Virus record (IMG/VR): IMGVR_UViG_3300032285_003454 | Span: 1 to 23,074 of that record | Source: a virus | Length of the DNA: 23,074 nucleotides | Direction: 5' to 3' (one strand) | Shown: positions 6,193 to 13,460 of the stretch, in pieces | Numbering within the stretch: the first letter of the stretch is position 1 | Layout: each line of letters opens with the position of its first letter | The notes under the pieces: model-generated | Databases searched by the model: none | Told to the model about the DNA's origin: nothing | Seen by the model: only the letters and a program-made list of their open reading frames with translations | Translations under genes and position numbers: made by a program

Positions 6193-7222
6193 ATAATCTA
6201 GTGTAATTCTTTTTTAGTTTTTTACCCGCCAAATTAATTCTTTTTTCATATTTTCTAAACAAATCAAGTAAGTTTTTGGTCTTATAAACAGTATCTTTAA
6301 TATCATTAGCTTCTCTATATGATTCGTCATATTTTTTATATTGTTTAAGATAAAACTTATGTAAATTTCTAATATGATAATCTACTGTGTCAGGGTCTTT
6401 ACTTTCAGCAGTCTTAATTAATTCTTCAAATAGTCCATCAGCCGAGTAATTTTCCATATCGTTAGCAATCTCCCATTGACTAGTTTTTTTAAAGTCATCA
6501 AAACTCATTCTACTAATCTTTGAAAACGCTTCCTGTACGTTTGCATTAATTTCCCAAGGCTCTGAATAATACAAAAAGTTTAAAAATTTACTATACACTT
6601 GGAAAATAACTTTTGGTGTATTGACATTCTTTGTTCCAGCAAAAGATTTAACTAAGTTGTTACTACCTCTACCAGTGTTTTCCCATCTTTTATAAGATTC
6701 ATATAGATGATTAACTTCGTGAGTAATTGTATCTCTTAAATCAAACAACAAATCATCCATCATTGTCTCGTCAAATGATGGATTAACATATATTTCAAAT
6801 TGTAATTTAGCATGAATGGTCTTTGGTACATCTTGAAGTATGTCTTTTGGTATTCTAAATGATGAGTCAATTATATATGAACCCCCATTTTCCTCATCCA
6901 ACAAATCATAATAACCACCACCAACAGCAAATGGTTTATTACCAATTAATTCATTTTTTGTAGGTATAAATACTAAATCAAGTTCTAACTCTTCAATTGG
7001 TAATTCATGGAATGTTTCAGGGTCACTCTTAATAAAGTTAAGTAACTCTTTTACTGTGATATCAATTTCTTCAATCTTTTTTTTACCCGAATCAATCATT
7101 TCAATGGCAATTGGTTCTAATAAATTATATATAAAATTAGTATATTCAATTGCCGGTTCATTAACACCAAGTGATTCTGTTAATAATCTTTTATATTGTT
7201 CTTCTGTAATAATAATTTTCAT
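6173..7222 (-). CDS. ITEEQ-tagged predicted zinc metalloprotease
   Basis: A 349-residue protein. It opens with MKIIITEEQYKRLLTESL, the tag shared with neighbouring genes. Its core has HEVNH (residues 168-172), a match to the HExxH zinc motif in a helix (DTITHEVNHLYESY), and about 50 residues later EPWEINANVQEAF, whose glutamate (E224) is placed like the third ligand of gluzincin proteases. The N-terminal third has a strand-rich region with GGGYYDL; the C-terminal part is helical and lysine-rich. There is no signal peptide, so it acts in the cytoplasm or inside the virion. Substrate unknown. It is joined by TAATG to the upstream gene and overlaps the lipoprotein gene downstream. Confidence 0.75.
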   Translation of the reverse strand: MKIIITEEQYKRLLTESLGVNEPAIEYTNFIYNLLEPIAIEMIDSGKKKIEEIDITVKELLNFIKSDPETFHELPIEELELDLVFIPTKNELIGNKPFAVGGGYYDLLDEENGGSYIIDSSFRIPKDILQDVPKTIHAKLQFEIYVNPSFDETMMDDLLFDLRDTITHEVNHLYESYKRWENTGRGSNNLVKSFAGTKNVNTPKVIFQVYSKFLNFLYYSEPWEINANVQEAFSKISRMSFDDFKKTSQWEIANDMENYSADGLFEELIKTAESKDPDTVDYHIRNLHKFYLKQYKKYDESYREANDIKDTVYKTKNLLDLFRKYEKRINLAGKKLKKNYTRLYAIEKS

Positions 7223-8103
7223 TATAACAATGTATTAACCAAATTTTTAAATTCATCTTTATTTTGTTGTATCCAATTTAAAATATCAGGTCTAATTTTT
7301 CCACCATAAGGGCCAAAAATCTTTGCAACTTCTATATCTCTTTGGGTCACCTCAATATATTCATTATATTCTTCCGGTTTTACTTTCGCTTTAATAATAT
7401 CAAAAGAATTTCCTCCATTAATAAAAACATCAGAAGAAGCCCTTAATTCATTGGAACTTAATTTTCTTGGTTTTCTTATGTTATTAGCATCTGAAAATAA
7501 TTCAATAGCGTTTTCTTTTGTTAAATAATATGTCTTTAATCTATCATTAGAATCAAATGTAATACATGTAATATCAACAAGTATCTTTGTTAAAATTTCT
7601 TTCTTATATTCAGTCAAACTATCGTCATTTATTAAAAATAAATTGGTTCCTGTCATACCATATTTTGATATAGTATTTTTAATATCTGTAACTGCGTCTG
7701 TCCCTAAACTATTTAAAGCATTTGTAAAACCACCTATTGACGGGCTTTCATCACTATTATTTAAAAATTTCTGTTCAACTTGTCCTTGTCTAATTTCATA
7801 ATCCCATACCCCACTTTTACTTTCATTAAGAATTCCTCCAAATAAACCAGCCATTAATCCTTCAATCGCATGCCCTCTAATCTCTTTATACTTAATAACA
7901 CGATTGATATAATCTTTAAACCTCATTCGGTTAACTACATCAAAAGTATTTAAATCAACATTTTCCCCCCATTCAAAATTCAAATTGCGACTTTTTAGAA
8001 TACTTTGAATAACAATAACCGCCTCCTGTTTAACAATAGGTATAGGATTATATAGGTAAAATTTATTTTTATCCTCTTCAGTTATAAGTTTTTTCTTTTT
8101 CAT
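7222..8103 (-). CDS. ITEE-tagged hypothetical protein with nuclease-like motif, 293 aa
   Basis: The start MKKKKLITEEDKNKFYLYN is a variant of the ITEEQ tag. The middle holds EIRGHAIEGLMAGLFGG (helix with E81), then GVWDYEIRQGQVEQKFLNN, where D101 and E110-Q-K112 fit the D...ExK signature of PD-(D/E)XK nucleases together with the preceding helix glutamate. The C-terminal half is mixed and unrecognised. I call it a nuclease-like protein with moderate doubt; a DNA-end-processing or packaging-related role is possible but unsupported. Start and stop each overlap the neighbours by one base (TAATG), placing it in an operon with the 105-aa tagged gene and the metalloprotease. Confidence 0.8.
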   Translation of the reverse strand: MKKKKLITEEDKNKFYLYNPIPIVKQEAVIVIQSILKSRNLNFEWGENVDLNTFDVVNRMRFKDYINRVIKYKEIRGHAIEGLMAGLFGGILNESKSGVWDYEIRQGQVEQKFLNNSDESPSIGGFTNALNSLGTDAVTDIKNTISKYGMTGTNLFLINDDSLTEYKKEILTKILVDITCITFDSNDRLKTYYLTKENAIELFSDANNIRKPRKLSSNELRASSDVFINGGNSFDIIKAKVKPEEYNEYIEVTQRDIEVAKIFGPYGGKIRPDILNWIQQNKDEFKNLVNTLL

Positions 8104-8420
8104 TACTTACCAATTACAATATCATTGTAGTTTAAAGTTTCCATACCTTTCATATCATCAACCACTTCGTCATACATGTAAGCTTTAACCACTGATACAA
8201 TTGATTGTTCCGCTTGAGCAATTTTAGATTCCATCCAATCATCCAACTCTTCCTCATCTTGTAAAATTTCCCACATTTGTAATGCTAAGGTACCAATAGT
8301 GAAAAGTTGTTGCTTAGCCATATAATTTCCATCCTTACCTTCATTAATCTTTTCAGTTTTTTCAGATAAAGCATTTTTTAATTTTTGAAGTTGTTCTTCG
8401 GTGATTATAATTTTTGACAT
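8103..8420 (-). CDS. ITEEQ-tagged small helical protein, 105 aa
   Basis: The start is placed at 8420 (MSKIIITEEQLQKLKNALS), which aligns the tag with those of its neighbours; a longer frame would begin in the terminator hairpin and is unlikely. After a flexible stretch, a helical domain reads KQQLFTIGTLALQMWEILQD, then EELDDWMESKIAQAEQSIVSVV. A similar K-Q-L...D-E-L-x-x-W-x-x-x-K-I-x-x-A pattern is familiar to me from uncharacterised structural-region proteins of T4-like phages, but I cannot confirm it. An exact TATTTATA lies 15 nt upstream, after the terminator of the preceding gene, so this gene heads the tagged operon. Confidence 0.82.
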   Translation of the reverse strand: MSKIIITEEQLQKLKNALSEKTEKINEGKDGNYMAKQQLFTIGTLALQMWEILQDEEELDDWMESKIAQAEQSIVSVVKAYMYDEVVDDMKGMETLNYNDIVIGK

Positions 8421-8435
8421 AACTATAGTTTTATA

Positions 8436-8443
8436 TATAAATA
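8436..8443 (-). promoter_or_regulatory. TATTTATA start-region motif
   Basis: An exact TATTTATA on the coding strand, 15 nt before the ATG at 8420 and just downstream of a terminator, so a promoter is needed here. It is a member of the recurrent motif discussed under findings. Confidence 0.4.
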
Positions 8444-8450
8444 CAAATAA

Positions 8451-8482
8451 AAAGAAAAAAGGGAACAATAATGTTCCCTTTT
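8451..8482 (-). terminator. intrinsic terminator after the 86-aa gene
   Basis: AAAAGGGAAC and GTTCCCTTTT form a 10-bp stem with a 6-nt loop; on the minus strand the T tract continues as TTTTTTCTTTTT. It ends the transcript of the gene at 8526-8786. The short stretch between (8483-8525) holds one more small hairpin, CTTTG/CAAAG. Confidence 0.8.
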
Positions 8483-8525
8483 GAGCCCAACCCGGAAGTC
8501 AGTCCACCACTTTGTTTAACAAAGA

Positions 8526-8786
8526 TTATTTAGCTTCTGAAAGTTTTGCTAAAACTTGTTCACTATATTGTACCAACTCCATTTCAGTTGTGATTAAAGA
8601 TTCAACCAAAATTTTGTGTGGGATATGTACTAATGTGTCAGTTACATTAAAGTATCTGAATGCAACTCCGTTATCAATCGCATCATTTACAAGTTTTAAA
8701 AACAACTTTGTCTGAATTGCGTCGACAAATGACATTGATAATACTTTACCGAATTTTTCGTGTTGGATGTTTAATGTTACTTTCAT
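8526..8786 (-). CDS. hypothetical protein, 86 aa, leaderless
   Basis: A small protein with a strand-rich start (MKVTLNIQHEKFGKVLSMSF) and a helical middle and end; no family recognised. Its ATG lies 4 nt after TATATTTG, the -7 element of a consensus promoter, so transcription would begin at or beside the start codon. It has its own terminator, making a single-gene unit between the tagged operon and the sugar-nucleotide gene. This arrangement (promoter, start after 4 nt) is repeated at 17726 and 22464. Confidence 0.82.
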   Translation of the reverse strand: MKVTLNIQHEKFGKVLSMSFVDAIQTKLFLKLVNDAIDNGVAFRYFNVTDTLVHIPHKILVESLITTEMELVQYSEQVLAKLSEAK

Positions 8787-8790
8787 AACA

Positions 8791-8821
8791 CAAATATAGA
8801 TAAACTATTCTTCACTTCCAA
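8791..8821 (-). promoter_or_regulatory. Bacteroidota-type promoter, leaderless configuration
   Basis: TTTG (TTG at 8821-8819), exactly 20 nt, then TATATTTG (8798-8791), followed by 4 nt and ATG. The -33 element lies inside the end of the dTDP-glucose dehydratase gene. Confidence 0.7.
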
Positions 8822-9773
8822 ACTTTTTGAAATAAAAATCAATAGTTCTATCTAATCCTTCGTCAAAATTAACTTTTGGTTCCCACCCGATTTGTTCTTT
8901 TGCTTTAGTTGAGTCAATAGAGTATCTGAAATCGTGGCCTTTTCTATCTTCAACAAATGTAATTAAGTCCTGTGAGTTTTGTTCCCATTGTTTAAAATTA
9001 TCAATCTTATCACAAATCAACCTAACAAGCCTTAAATTATTTAGTTCATTACCTCCACCAATACAATAGGTCTCACCTACCTTACCTTTATGAAATATCA
9101 TGTCAATCGCATCTACATGGTCTTGAACATATAACCAATCTCTAACATTTTGTCCATTACCATAAACAGGTATTGGTTTACCATTAAGAATACTTTTAAT
9201 GATTGTTGGGATTAATTTTTCTTGGTGCTGGTTTGGTCCAAAATTGTTTGAGCAGTTTGATATCACAATAGGTAATCCGTAAGTGTGATGGTAAGCTCTA
9301 ACAAAATGGTCAGAAGACGCCTTGGATGCTGAGTAAGGACTTCTTGGGTCGTAAGCAGTTTTTTCATCAAAAGAACCTACTGAACCTAAATGTCCAAAAA
9401 CCTCGTCCGTCGATATGTGGTAAAATAATTTAATACCATACTTCACTGAAGCGTCCAATAAATTCAATGTTCCAATAATATTTGTTTGAACAAATTCCAT
9501 TGGGTTTAGTATTGAATTATCAACGTGTGACTCAGCCGCAAAGTGTATGACCGAATCAAACTTGTAGTTTTCAAATAACTCAAATAATCTTTCTCGTTCA
9601 GTAATACTGAATTTGATTATTCTAGCAATTCTAACGTCTTCAATATTATCCTCGTCAGCTGCGTATGTTTCGCTATCAAGGATAACTAAATTATAGTCAG
9701 GATATTTCTTTTTAAAGGTATTATAAAAATTAGAACCAATAAAACCTAATCCACCAGTTATTAATATATTCAT
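8805..9773 (-). CDS. rfbB: dTDP-glucose 4,6-dehydratase
   Basis: A 322-residue short-chain dehydrogenase with the NAD-binding GGLGFIGSN (residues 7-15), the ISTDEVFG motif (T122-D123-E124, acid/base residues of the dehydratase) and Y147-x3-K151. Length and motifs fit RmlB/RfbB, which converts dTDP-glucose to dTDP-4-keto-6-deoxyglucose, the branch point to rhamnose and other deoxysugars. The next enzymes of that pathway are not in the window, so the phage either supplements a host pathway or feeds glycan changes made elsewhere, for example to the receptor or to virion glycosylation. It overlaps the upstream 89-aa gene by 4 nt. Confidence 0.93.
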   Translation of the reverse strand: MNILITGGLGFIGSNFYNTFKKKYPDYNLVILDSETYAADEDNIEDVRIARIIKFSITERERLFELFENYKFDSVIHFAAESHVDNSILNPMEFVQTNIIGTLNLLDASVKYGIKLFYHISTDEVFGHLGSVGSFDEKTAYDPRSPYSASKASSDHFVRAYHHTYGLPIVISNCSNNFGPNQHQEKLIPTIIKSILNGKPIPVYGNGQNVRDWLYVQDHVDAIDMIFHKGKVGETYCIGGGNELNNLRLVRLICDKIDNFKQWEQNSQDLITFVEDRKGHDFRYSIDSTKAKEQIGWEPKVNFDEGLDRTIDFYFKKFGSEE

Positions 9774-10039
9774 TTCTCTATTTCAATTTTAAATTCAGTC
9801 TTGTTCTTACTGAAGTTTTCTTTAATGATAGAATTCCAACTCAATTCTGTTATGAATTTTTTGAACTCCTCGTCTTTAATTTTCTTAATATAAGAAAGTA
9901 ATTCCTGTTCGGTACAATTTGGATTAACATCCATAAACTGTTTAATAATCGGAAATTTGTCCAAGTCAATTTCCTCAAATTCCCTAACACCTTCGTATTG
10001 GTGTTTCTCAACCACACCCATTTTAATTTTCATATTCAA
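9770..10039 (-). CDS. hypothetical protein, 89 aa
   Basis: Highly charged, mostly helical, ending in a strand (EFKIEIEK). It has no recognised domain, signal peptide or membrane segment. A second ATG two codons in (10033) is an equally plausible start. It is translationally coupled to rfbB (ATGA) and sits just after the terminator at 10052, so a promoter should lie between 10040 and 10052 or transcription reads through. The neighbourhood suggests a role linked to the sugar-nucleotide step, but nothing in the sequence shows it. Confidence 0.78.
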   Translation of the reverse strand: MNMKIKMGVVEKHQYEGVREFEEIDLDKFPIIKQFMDVNPNCTEQELLSYIKKIKDEEFKKFITELSWNSIIKENFSKNKTEFKIEIEK

Positions 10040-10051
10040 TATAAAAATTAT

Positions 10052-10075
10052 AATCCCCCATGTTTCAGGGGGATT
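10052..10075 (-). terminator. terminator after the T9SS cargo gene
   Basis: AATCCCCC and GGGGGATT form an 8-bp stem with an 8-nt loop just after the stop codon at 10079. The downstream sequence on the minus strand is AT-rich but has only a broken T tract, so termination may be partial and the downstream gene may be fed by read-through. Confidence 0.6.
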
Positions 10076-10078
10076 TTA

Positions 10079-10810
10079 TTATTTAATAATTCTTGTTGTG
10101 TAAAACTTACCACTATCGTCAGTAATAGTAATAACATAAGTTCCTTTACTTAATATTTCAGAGTCAAACTGAATATTTTTACTTAAATATTTTTCTTGAT
10201 AAACACATCTTCCGTCAATAGACATAATTCTTAACATTCCACTATTTGAAGGAGTGTTAATATTAACAATACCTGATATAGGGTTTGGCCAAACTTTAAC
10301 GTTATTGGTTAATTCTGTTACACCATCTACACATTGTAATTTATAAATCCATGCACCTACTATATCATTTGGAATTGTGTCAGGTATAGAGTTCCACATA
10401 GTGTCACATATAACACCATCACCGTCTGTATCATACATAGGGTCTATAAAACAATAACAATCTCCTACATAATTTACACAGAACTCCAAAGAATCCCCAT
10501 TATAAGGTAAATTAAACAGGAACTGGGTACTTAACCATTGAGTAGCCGCATCATCACTATAAACTATGGCAATAGCTATAGGTGTCATACTTGATTCTAG
10601 TGTAACGTTAGGGACACCACACTCGTATGGGGGATAACTAGGTGCCGGCTGTCTAACTGACACCTTAGCATTGAATCCTAAAGAATCAGGAAACTGCAAA
10701 AGCAGATAGGTCGGTGAATTTGGGGTTACGATAATTGTATCGACTTGTGAGAATCCGACCAATGTTGATAAGCTCAATAGAGCAAAAAGAAATAATTTAA
10801 TTTTTTTCAT
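10079..10810 (-). CDS. secreted protein with T9SS type A sorting domain
   Basis: A 243-residue protein. An Sec signal peptide (lysines, then LFLFALLSLSTLVGFS) is followed by a unique region of about 145 residues with several cysteines and a calcium-loop-like DTDGDGVICD (127-136). From about 168 it has the C-terminal domain of type IX secretion cargo: VKVWPNP, then GIVNI, LRIMSIDGRCVYQ, LSKGTYVITI and a final strand ending in RIIK. That domain routes proteins through the Bacteroidota-only PorSS/T9SS to the surface, where it is removed or attached. On a phage it would use the host's system. The function of the central part is unknown. A lipoprotein gene lies 11 nt upstream and probably shares the transcript. 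Confidence 0.88.
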   Translation of the reverse strand: MKKIKLFLFALLSLSTLVGFSQVDTIIVTPNSPTYLLLQFPDSLGFNAKVSVRQPAPSYPPYECGVPNVTLESSMTPIAIAIVYSDDAATQWLSTQFLFNLPYNGDSLEFCVNYVGDCYCFIDPMYDTDGDGVICDTMWNSIPDTIPNDIVGAWIYKLQCVDGVTELTNNVKVWPNPISGIVNINTPSNSGMLRIMSIDGRCVYQEKYLSKNIQFDSEILSKGTYVITITDDSGKFYTTRIIK

Positions 10811-10821
10811 AGTTTGTTTTT

Positions 10822-11094
10822 TTATTTTTTATTATTTGAACACAATTTTGTTGGTTTGTATGGAATGACTGGAGCATCTATATATCCTTGCCTGATAGTG
10901 TCATCTTGGAACTCACCTTCCAACATAAAAGGTATCAATTCTTTCATCGCTGAGTCATAGTATGGATACGTAGTATCACACTTTTCTTTAACACAACAAT
11001 CTTGTTTAGGAGTTTCATTTGTCTTATTATCCTTACAGCTATTAATGAATAGTGTAATAAATAAGAATACCAATAATAGTTTAATTTTATTCAT
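10822..11094 (-). CDS. small lipoprotein, 90 aa
   Basis: A lipoprotein signal peptide (KIKLLLVFLFITLFI) with lipobox INSC puts the lipid on Cys20. The lysine/acid-containing residues right after it (KDNK) resemble the charged stretch that sends Bacteroidota lipoproteins to the cell surface, but that is weak. The mature chain has a Cys-Cys pair (QDCCVKEKCDTTY) and a final cysteine, so disulphides are likely. Its function is unknown. With the T9SS cargo protein, it forms an apparent two-gene envelope unit. Confidence 0.85.
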   Translation of the reverse strand: MNKIKLLLVFLFITLFINSCKDNKTNETPKQDCCVKEKCDTTYPYYDSAMKELIPFMLEGEFQDDTIRQGYIDAPVIPYKPTKLCSNNKK

Positions 11095-11153
11095 ATCATG
11101 TAATTTTAAGTAATAATAGAATAATAGAATGATATAATCAACATATTAATCAG

Positions 11154-11177
11154 AAACCCCCTGTTTAGAGGGGGTTT
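11154..11177 (-). terminator. terminator after the endolysin gene
   Basis: AAACCCCCT and AGGGGGTTT form a 9-bp stem with a 6-nt loop, starting 3 nt after the endolysin stop codon. The T tract on the minus strand is short (TTT), so it may be partly leaky or simply a 3' stabiliser. Confidence 0.65.
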
Positions 11178-11180
11178 AGA

Positions 11181-12017
11181 TTATTTAAGTAGGTTATAAT
11201 ACTCGTTGAAGTGCTTTATTCTATCTGGTAGACCTATCGTACCACCATTTACTCTCTTGGTAACTGCCGTGACAGTCGCTTCATCAGCACCCTTATCACA
11301 GATTGACCAAAGTTTGTTTGAATCAAAGAAGAACGCCGCAGATGCCAAAGGATATTTGGTTGCAACTAAATCAGGATTAGATACAGTATCTTCACCAATG
11401 AACTTAGCAAAGTTTGTATAGTTGTTCTTACCGGTCAATTGGATATATCCTCTTCCACGGAACTTAAAACCTTCACCTGTTGACTCATCACCATTACCCA
11501 TTCTTCCACCATAAACACGTGAAGCAATCTTTTCAGGTTGACGAGCATATGACTCGTTTAAGTTACCAGGGAAATACTTACCAAAGATTTTCTTAAGTCC
11601 GTCAGCAGAATAGTTAAGGTTTTCAGAAACAGCCTTAAACCCTCCTGACTCGTGTCCACACTGAGCTAAGAAATGAGCCAATCTTAATGGGTTAGTAATA
11701 TTGAATTTTTTAGCAGTCTCAGGGATTTGAGCAATAACTGCATCAGGAACATGTCCTTTTAGATTTTGTAATTTAAATTCTGAACTTGTAGGAATAACAA
11801 CATCTTCCTTAACCACTTGAGCTGGTTGAGTTGTTGTACCAAACATTTTAGACCAAGTACCATCACCAACGATACCGTCAGCAGTTAGTCCGTTAGCTGC
11901 TTGCCATTCTTTAACTTTAGCGGCAGTTCCATTACCGAAAATACCATCGGCAGTTAATCCTAATTTTGCTTGGAGTTGTTTAACGTCTTCCCCTTTAGAC
12001 CCAACTTTTAGTAACAT
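11181..12017 (-). CDS. endolysin: peptidoglycan-binding domain plus GH19 (chitinase-like) lysozyme
   Basis: A 278-residue protein. Residues 1-59 are a PG_binding_1 domain with two DGI.G.GT repeats (LTADGIFGNGT and LTADGIVGDGT). A linker of about 30 residues leads to a GH19 domain (about 95-275): LAHFLAQCGHESGGF with likely acid E123, GEGFKFRGRGYIQLTG (E182, second acid region) and a final segment with the usual KRVNGG. This type cuts the glycan chains of peptidoglycan and is the lysis enzyme of many phages. There is no signal peptide, so it needs a holin or another route; the neighbouring 61-aa membrane protein is a candidate. An exact TATTTATA lies 15 nt before the start. Confidence 0.93.
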   Translation of the reverse strand: MLLKVGSKGEDVKQLQAKLGLTADGIFGNGTAAKVKEWQAANGLTADGIVGDGTWSKMFGTTTQPAQVVKEDVVIPTSSEFKLQNLKGHVPDAVIAQIPETAKKFNITNPLRLAHFLAQCGHESGGFKAVSENLNYSADGLKKIFGKYFPGNLNESYARQPEKIASRVYGGRMGNGDESTGEGFKFRGRGYIQLTGKNNYTNFAKFIGEDTVSNPDLVATKYPLASAAFFFDSNKLWSICDKGADEATVTAVTKRVNGGTIGLPDRIKHFNEYYNLLK

Positions 12018-12032
12018 ATCTATAATTTTATT

Positions 12033-12040
12033 TATAAATA
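12033..12040 (-). promoter_or_regulatory. TATTTATA start-region motif of the endolysin
   Basis: An exact TATTTATA on the coding strand, 15 nt before the endolysin ATG and within a 40-nt gap. Endolysins are normally late genes, which fits a late-promoter reading of the motif. Confidence 0.45.
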
Positions 12041-12057
12041 TGCCTTAAATCAGGAAA

Positions 12058-12243
12058 TTAAGCAACTACAATCCAAGTTATGAGTACTGATAATGTTATT
12101 AAAAACAAAAAACCTACCCATAACATACCAGTATTAGAGTTTTCTTCTTCTTTATTTCTATAATAAATTTTTTTAACTTCCTCACCTAACTCATAACTGT
12201 TAGGATATTTGTCAACTAATTCTTTAAGTTCTTTTTGTGTCAT
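12058..12243 (-). CDS. small C-terminally anchored membrane protein, holin/spanin candidate
   Basis: A 61-residue protein with a charged helical N-terminus (TQKELKELVDKYP ... KKIYYRNKEEEN) and one hydrophobic segment at about residues 40-60 that ends almost at the C-terminus. It lies 40 nt upstream of the endolysin in the same direction, where lysis partners are common. With one membrane span and an N-terminus that would lie in the cytoplasm it could be a pinholin-like or regulatory protein; sequence alone does not prove it. An exact TATTTATA is found 13 nt before its start, inside the 3' end of the upstream gene. Confidence 0.78.
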   Translation of the reverse strand: MTQKELKELVDKYPNSYELGEEVKKIYYRNKEEENSNTGMLWVGFLFLITLSVLITWIVVA

Positions 12244-12245
12244 GA

Positions 12246-12470
12246 TTACTTTTTTGTATAAATATAAAAGTGTTCACCAATATCCACAGTATATCTTTCC
12301 ATAAACTTACCCTGACAAGCTTCTTTAAGTTTTGGAGTTAACGCAAAATGTTCATCCTCATCCAATGTAGGTTGAAGTCTAATCTCATACTCCATCTTAT
12401 ATGGTAGTTCCTTTTGTGTCACCACCGCCCATGATGGTAATACCTCTTTAAGATTTTCTAATATTGTCAT
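12246..12470 (-). CDS. hypothetical protein, 74 aa
   Basis: A small protein of mixed strand and helix pattern (SWAVVTQKELPYKMEYEIRLQ, then FMERYTVDIGEHFYIYTKK); no family recognised, no signal or membrane segment. It is the first gene after the terminator of the large RNA and ends 2 nt before the membrane-protein gene, so it is likely the first gene of the lysis transcript. TATTTATA lies 14 nt before its ATG. Confidence 0.78.
   Translation of the reverse strand: MTILENLKEVLPSWAVVTQKELPYKMEYEIRLQPTLDEDEHFALTPKLKEACQGKFMERYTVDIGEHFYIYTKK
12257..12264 (-). promoter_or_regulatory. TATTTATA start-region motif of the 61-aa membrane protein
   Basis: An exact TATTTATA, 13 nt before the ATG at 12243, inside the last codons of the upstream gene (encoding the Ile-Tyr-rich end). 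Its use as a promoter is inferred from the repeated spacing at other genes. Confidence 0.35.
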
Positions 12471-12484
12471 AGTTTATAAGTGTC

Positions 12485-12492
12485 TATAAATA
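12485..12492 (-). promoter_or_regulatory. TATTTATA start-region motif after the large RNA terminator
   Basis: An exact TATTTATA, 14 nt before the ATG at 12470. Its first base coincides with the end of the T tract of the large RNA's terminator, so one transcript ends where the next unit is predicted to begin. Confidence 0.45.
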
Positions 12493-12514
12493 AAAAAACC
12501 CGTCGTGTGACAGG
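12492..12514 (-). terminator. intrinsic terminator of the large structured RNA
   Basis: On the minus strand CCTGTC-ACAC-GACGGG forms a 6-bp stem (one T-G pair) with a tetraloop, followed directly by seven T. It fixes the 3' end of the long gene-free region and its direction of transcription. Confidence 0.8.
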
Positions 12515-13460
12515 TCAGATTAGAAAAGCCTGAGATTACAGCTTATGTTGAGAAACTTTGGAAGGATTATTTTTTCCCTTCGTATCCACCACCTTTTGGG
12601 TAGTATTTCTCAGTGACGGTCTTTTAGGTTTACCACTCCTTGAGGTTTGAATTACTCTATCAGTACTTAACTCTTTCCGAGGTTGCCACCCCAGTTCGTC
12701 CTTGCGGGACTAAAGGTTTTTCTTAACAATACACATTGACTTGGGGTCTCTGTATGCAATGAACGGCTCATTACTATGTAGTCACCTTTCATTCAAACCT
12801 GATGGACACTTTTCCTTTGTTATTTTGTAATAATTTTAGGGTTGTGTTGTAGATGTGTCAGAGTAGTGGTCCAACATAAGCTCCGTCTCCTTTTGAGCGA
12901 CAGAATACTAAACTACTCCGTGAAGTGTCCCCACCTCCATATTTCAAGATTACTTCATAAAGAGACCTTGGTAGGTCTTCCTTAGGGATAGTAGCGACAC
13001 CACTCGTTCTCCATCTTACCTTTCGGTTTTAAGTCCTCTATCATATTGGGACCCGCAATAGTGTAACTGGATGGTCACATTTCTTACAGAGTTCCTATGG
13101 GTTATTCTTATCGTTCTTCCGAACTCAACCTAACAATCTACTTTGCCAGGTCACCCTACCATTCTCCCTACGAAGTTATCCTCGGTACTAAAGGTTTAGT
13201 GATACCCCACTTGTGTACTCGAGTTCAATTCCCCTTACGGGGTTTCAAACCGCAGTCTCCTCAACACAGGGGAGACCACTTTATCCTACTTTCGTAGTTT
13301 ATTTAAGGACCATACACGGCCCATTATCGTTTATCAGTTACACTCAAGCTGCGGACTTTCTTCCATTTACTCGGTGGATAATATCACCGACACTTTGTGT
13401 TTCCTGAACGGATAATCTTTTTGTTTCAAAGAACGTATCGGACATTTCCGATTTGTTTTA

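Noticed and set aside
8421-8468. Longer N-terminus of the 105-aa tagged protein
   Set aside because: It would be read from inside the terminator hairpin and would hide the TATTTATA motif; the inner start aligns with the ITEEQ tags of neighbouring genes.
13340-13365. RNase P-like piece (GAAAGTCCG on the minus strand)
   Set aside because: It resembles the conserved RNase P CR-I block, but the matching CR-V block and the P4 pairing were not found at the right distance, and the RNA is about three times too long.
13097-13407. Plus-strand open frames (66 and 64 codons) inside the large RNA region
   Set aside because: They lack start-region signals, overlap each other, have no coding-like composition and lie opposite a promoter-to-terminator unit with strong RNA helices on the minus strand.
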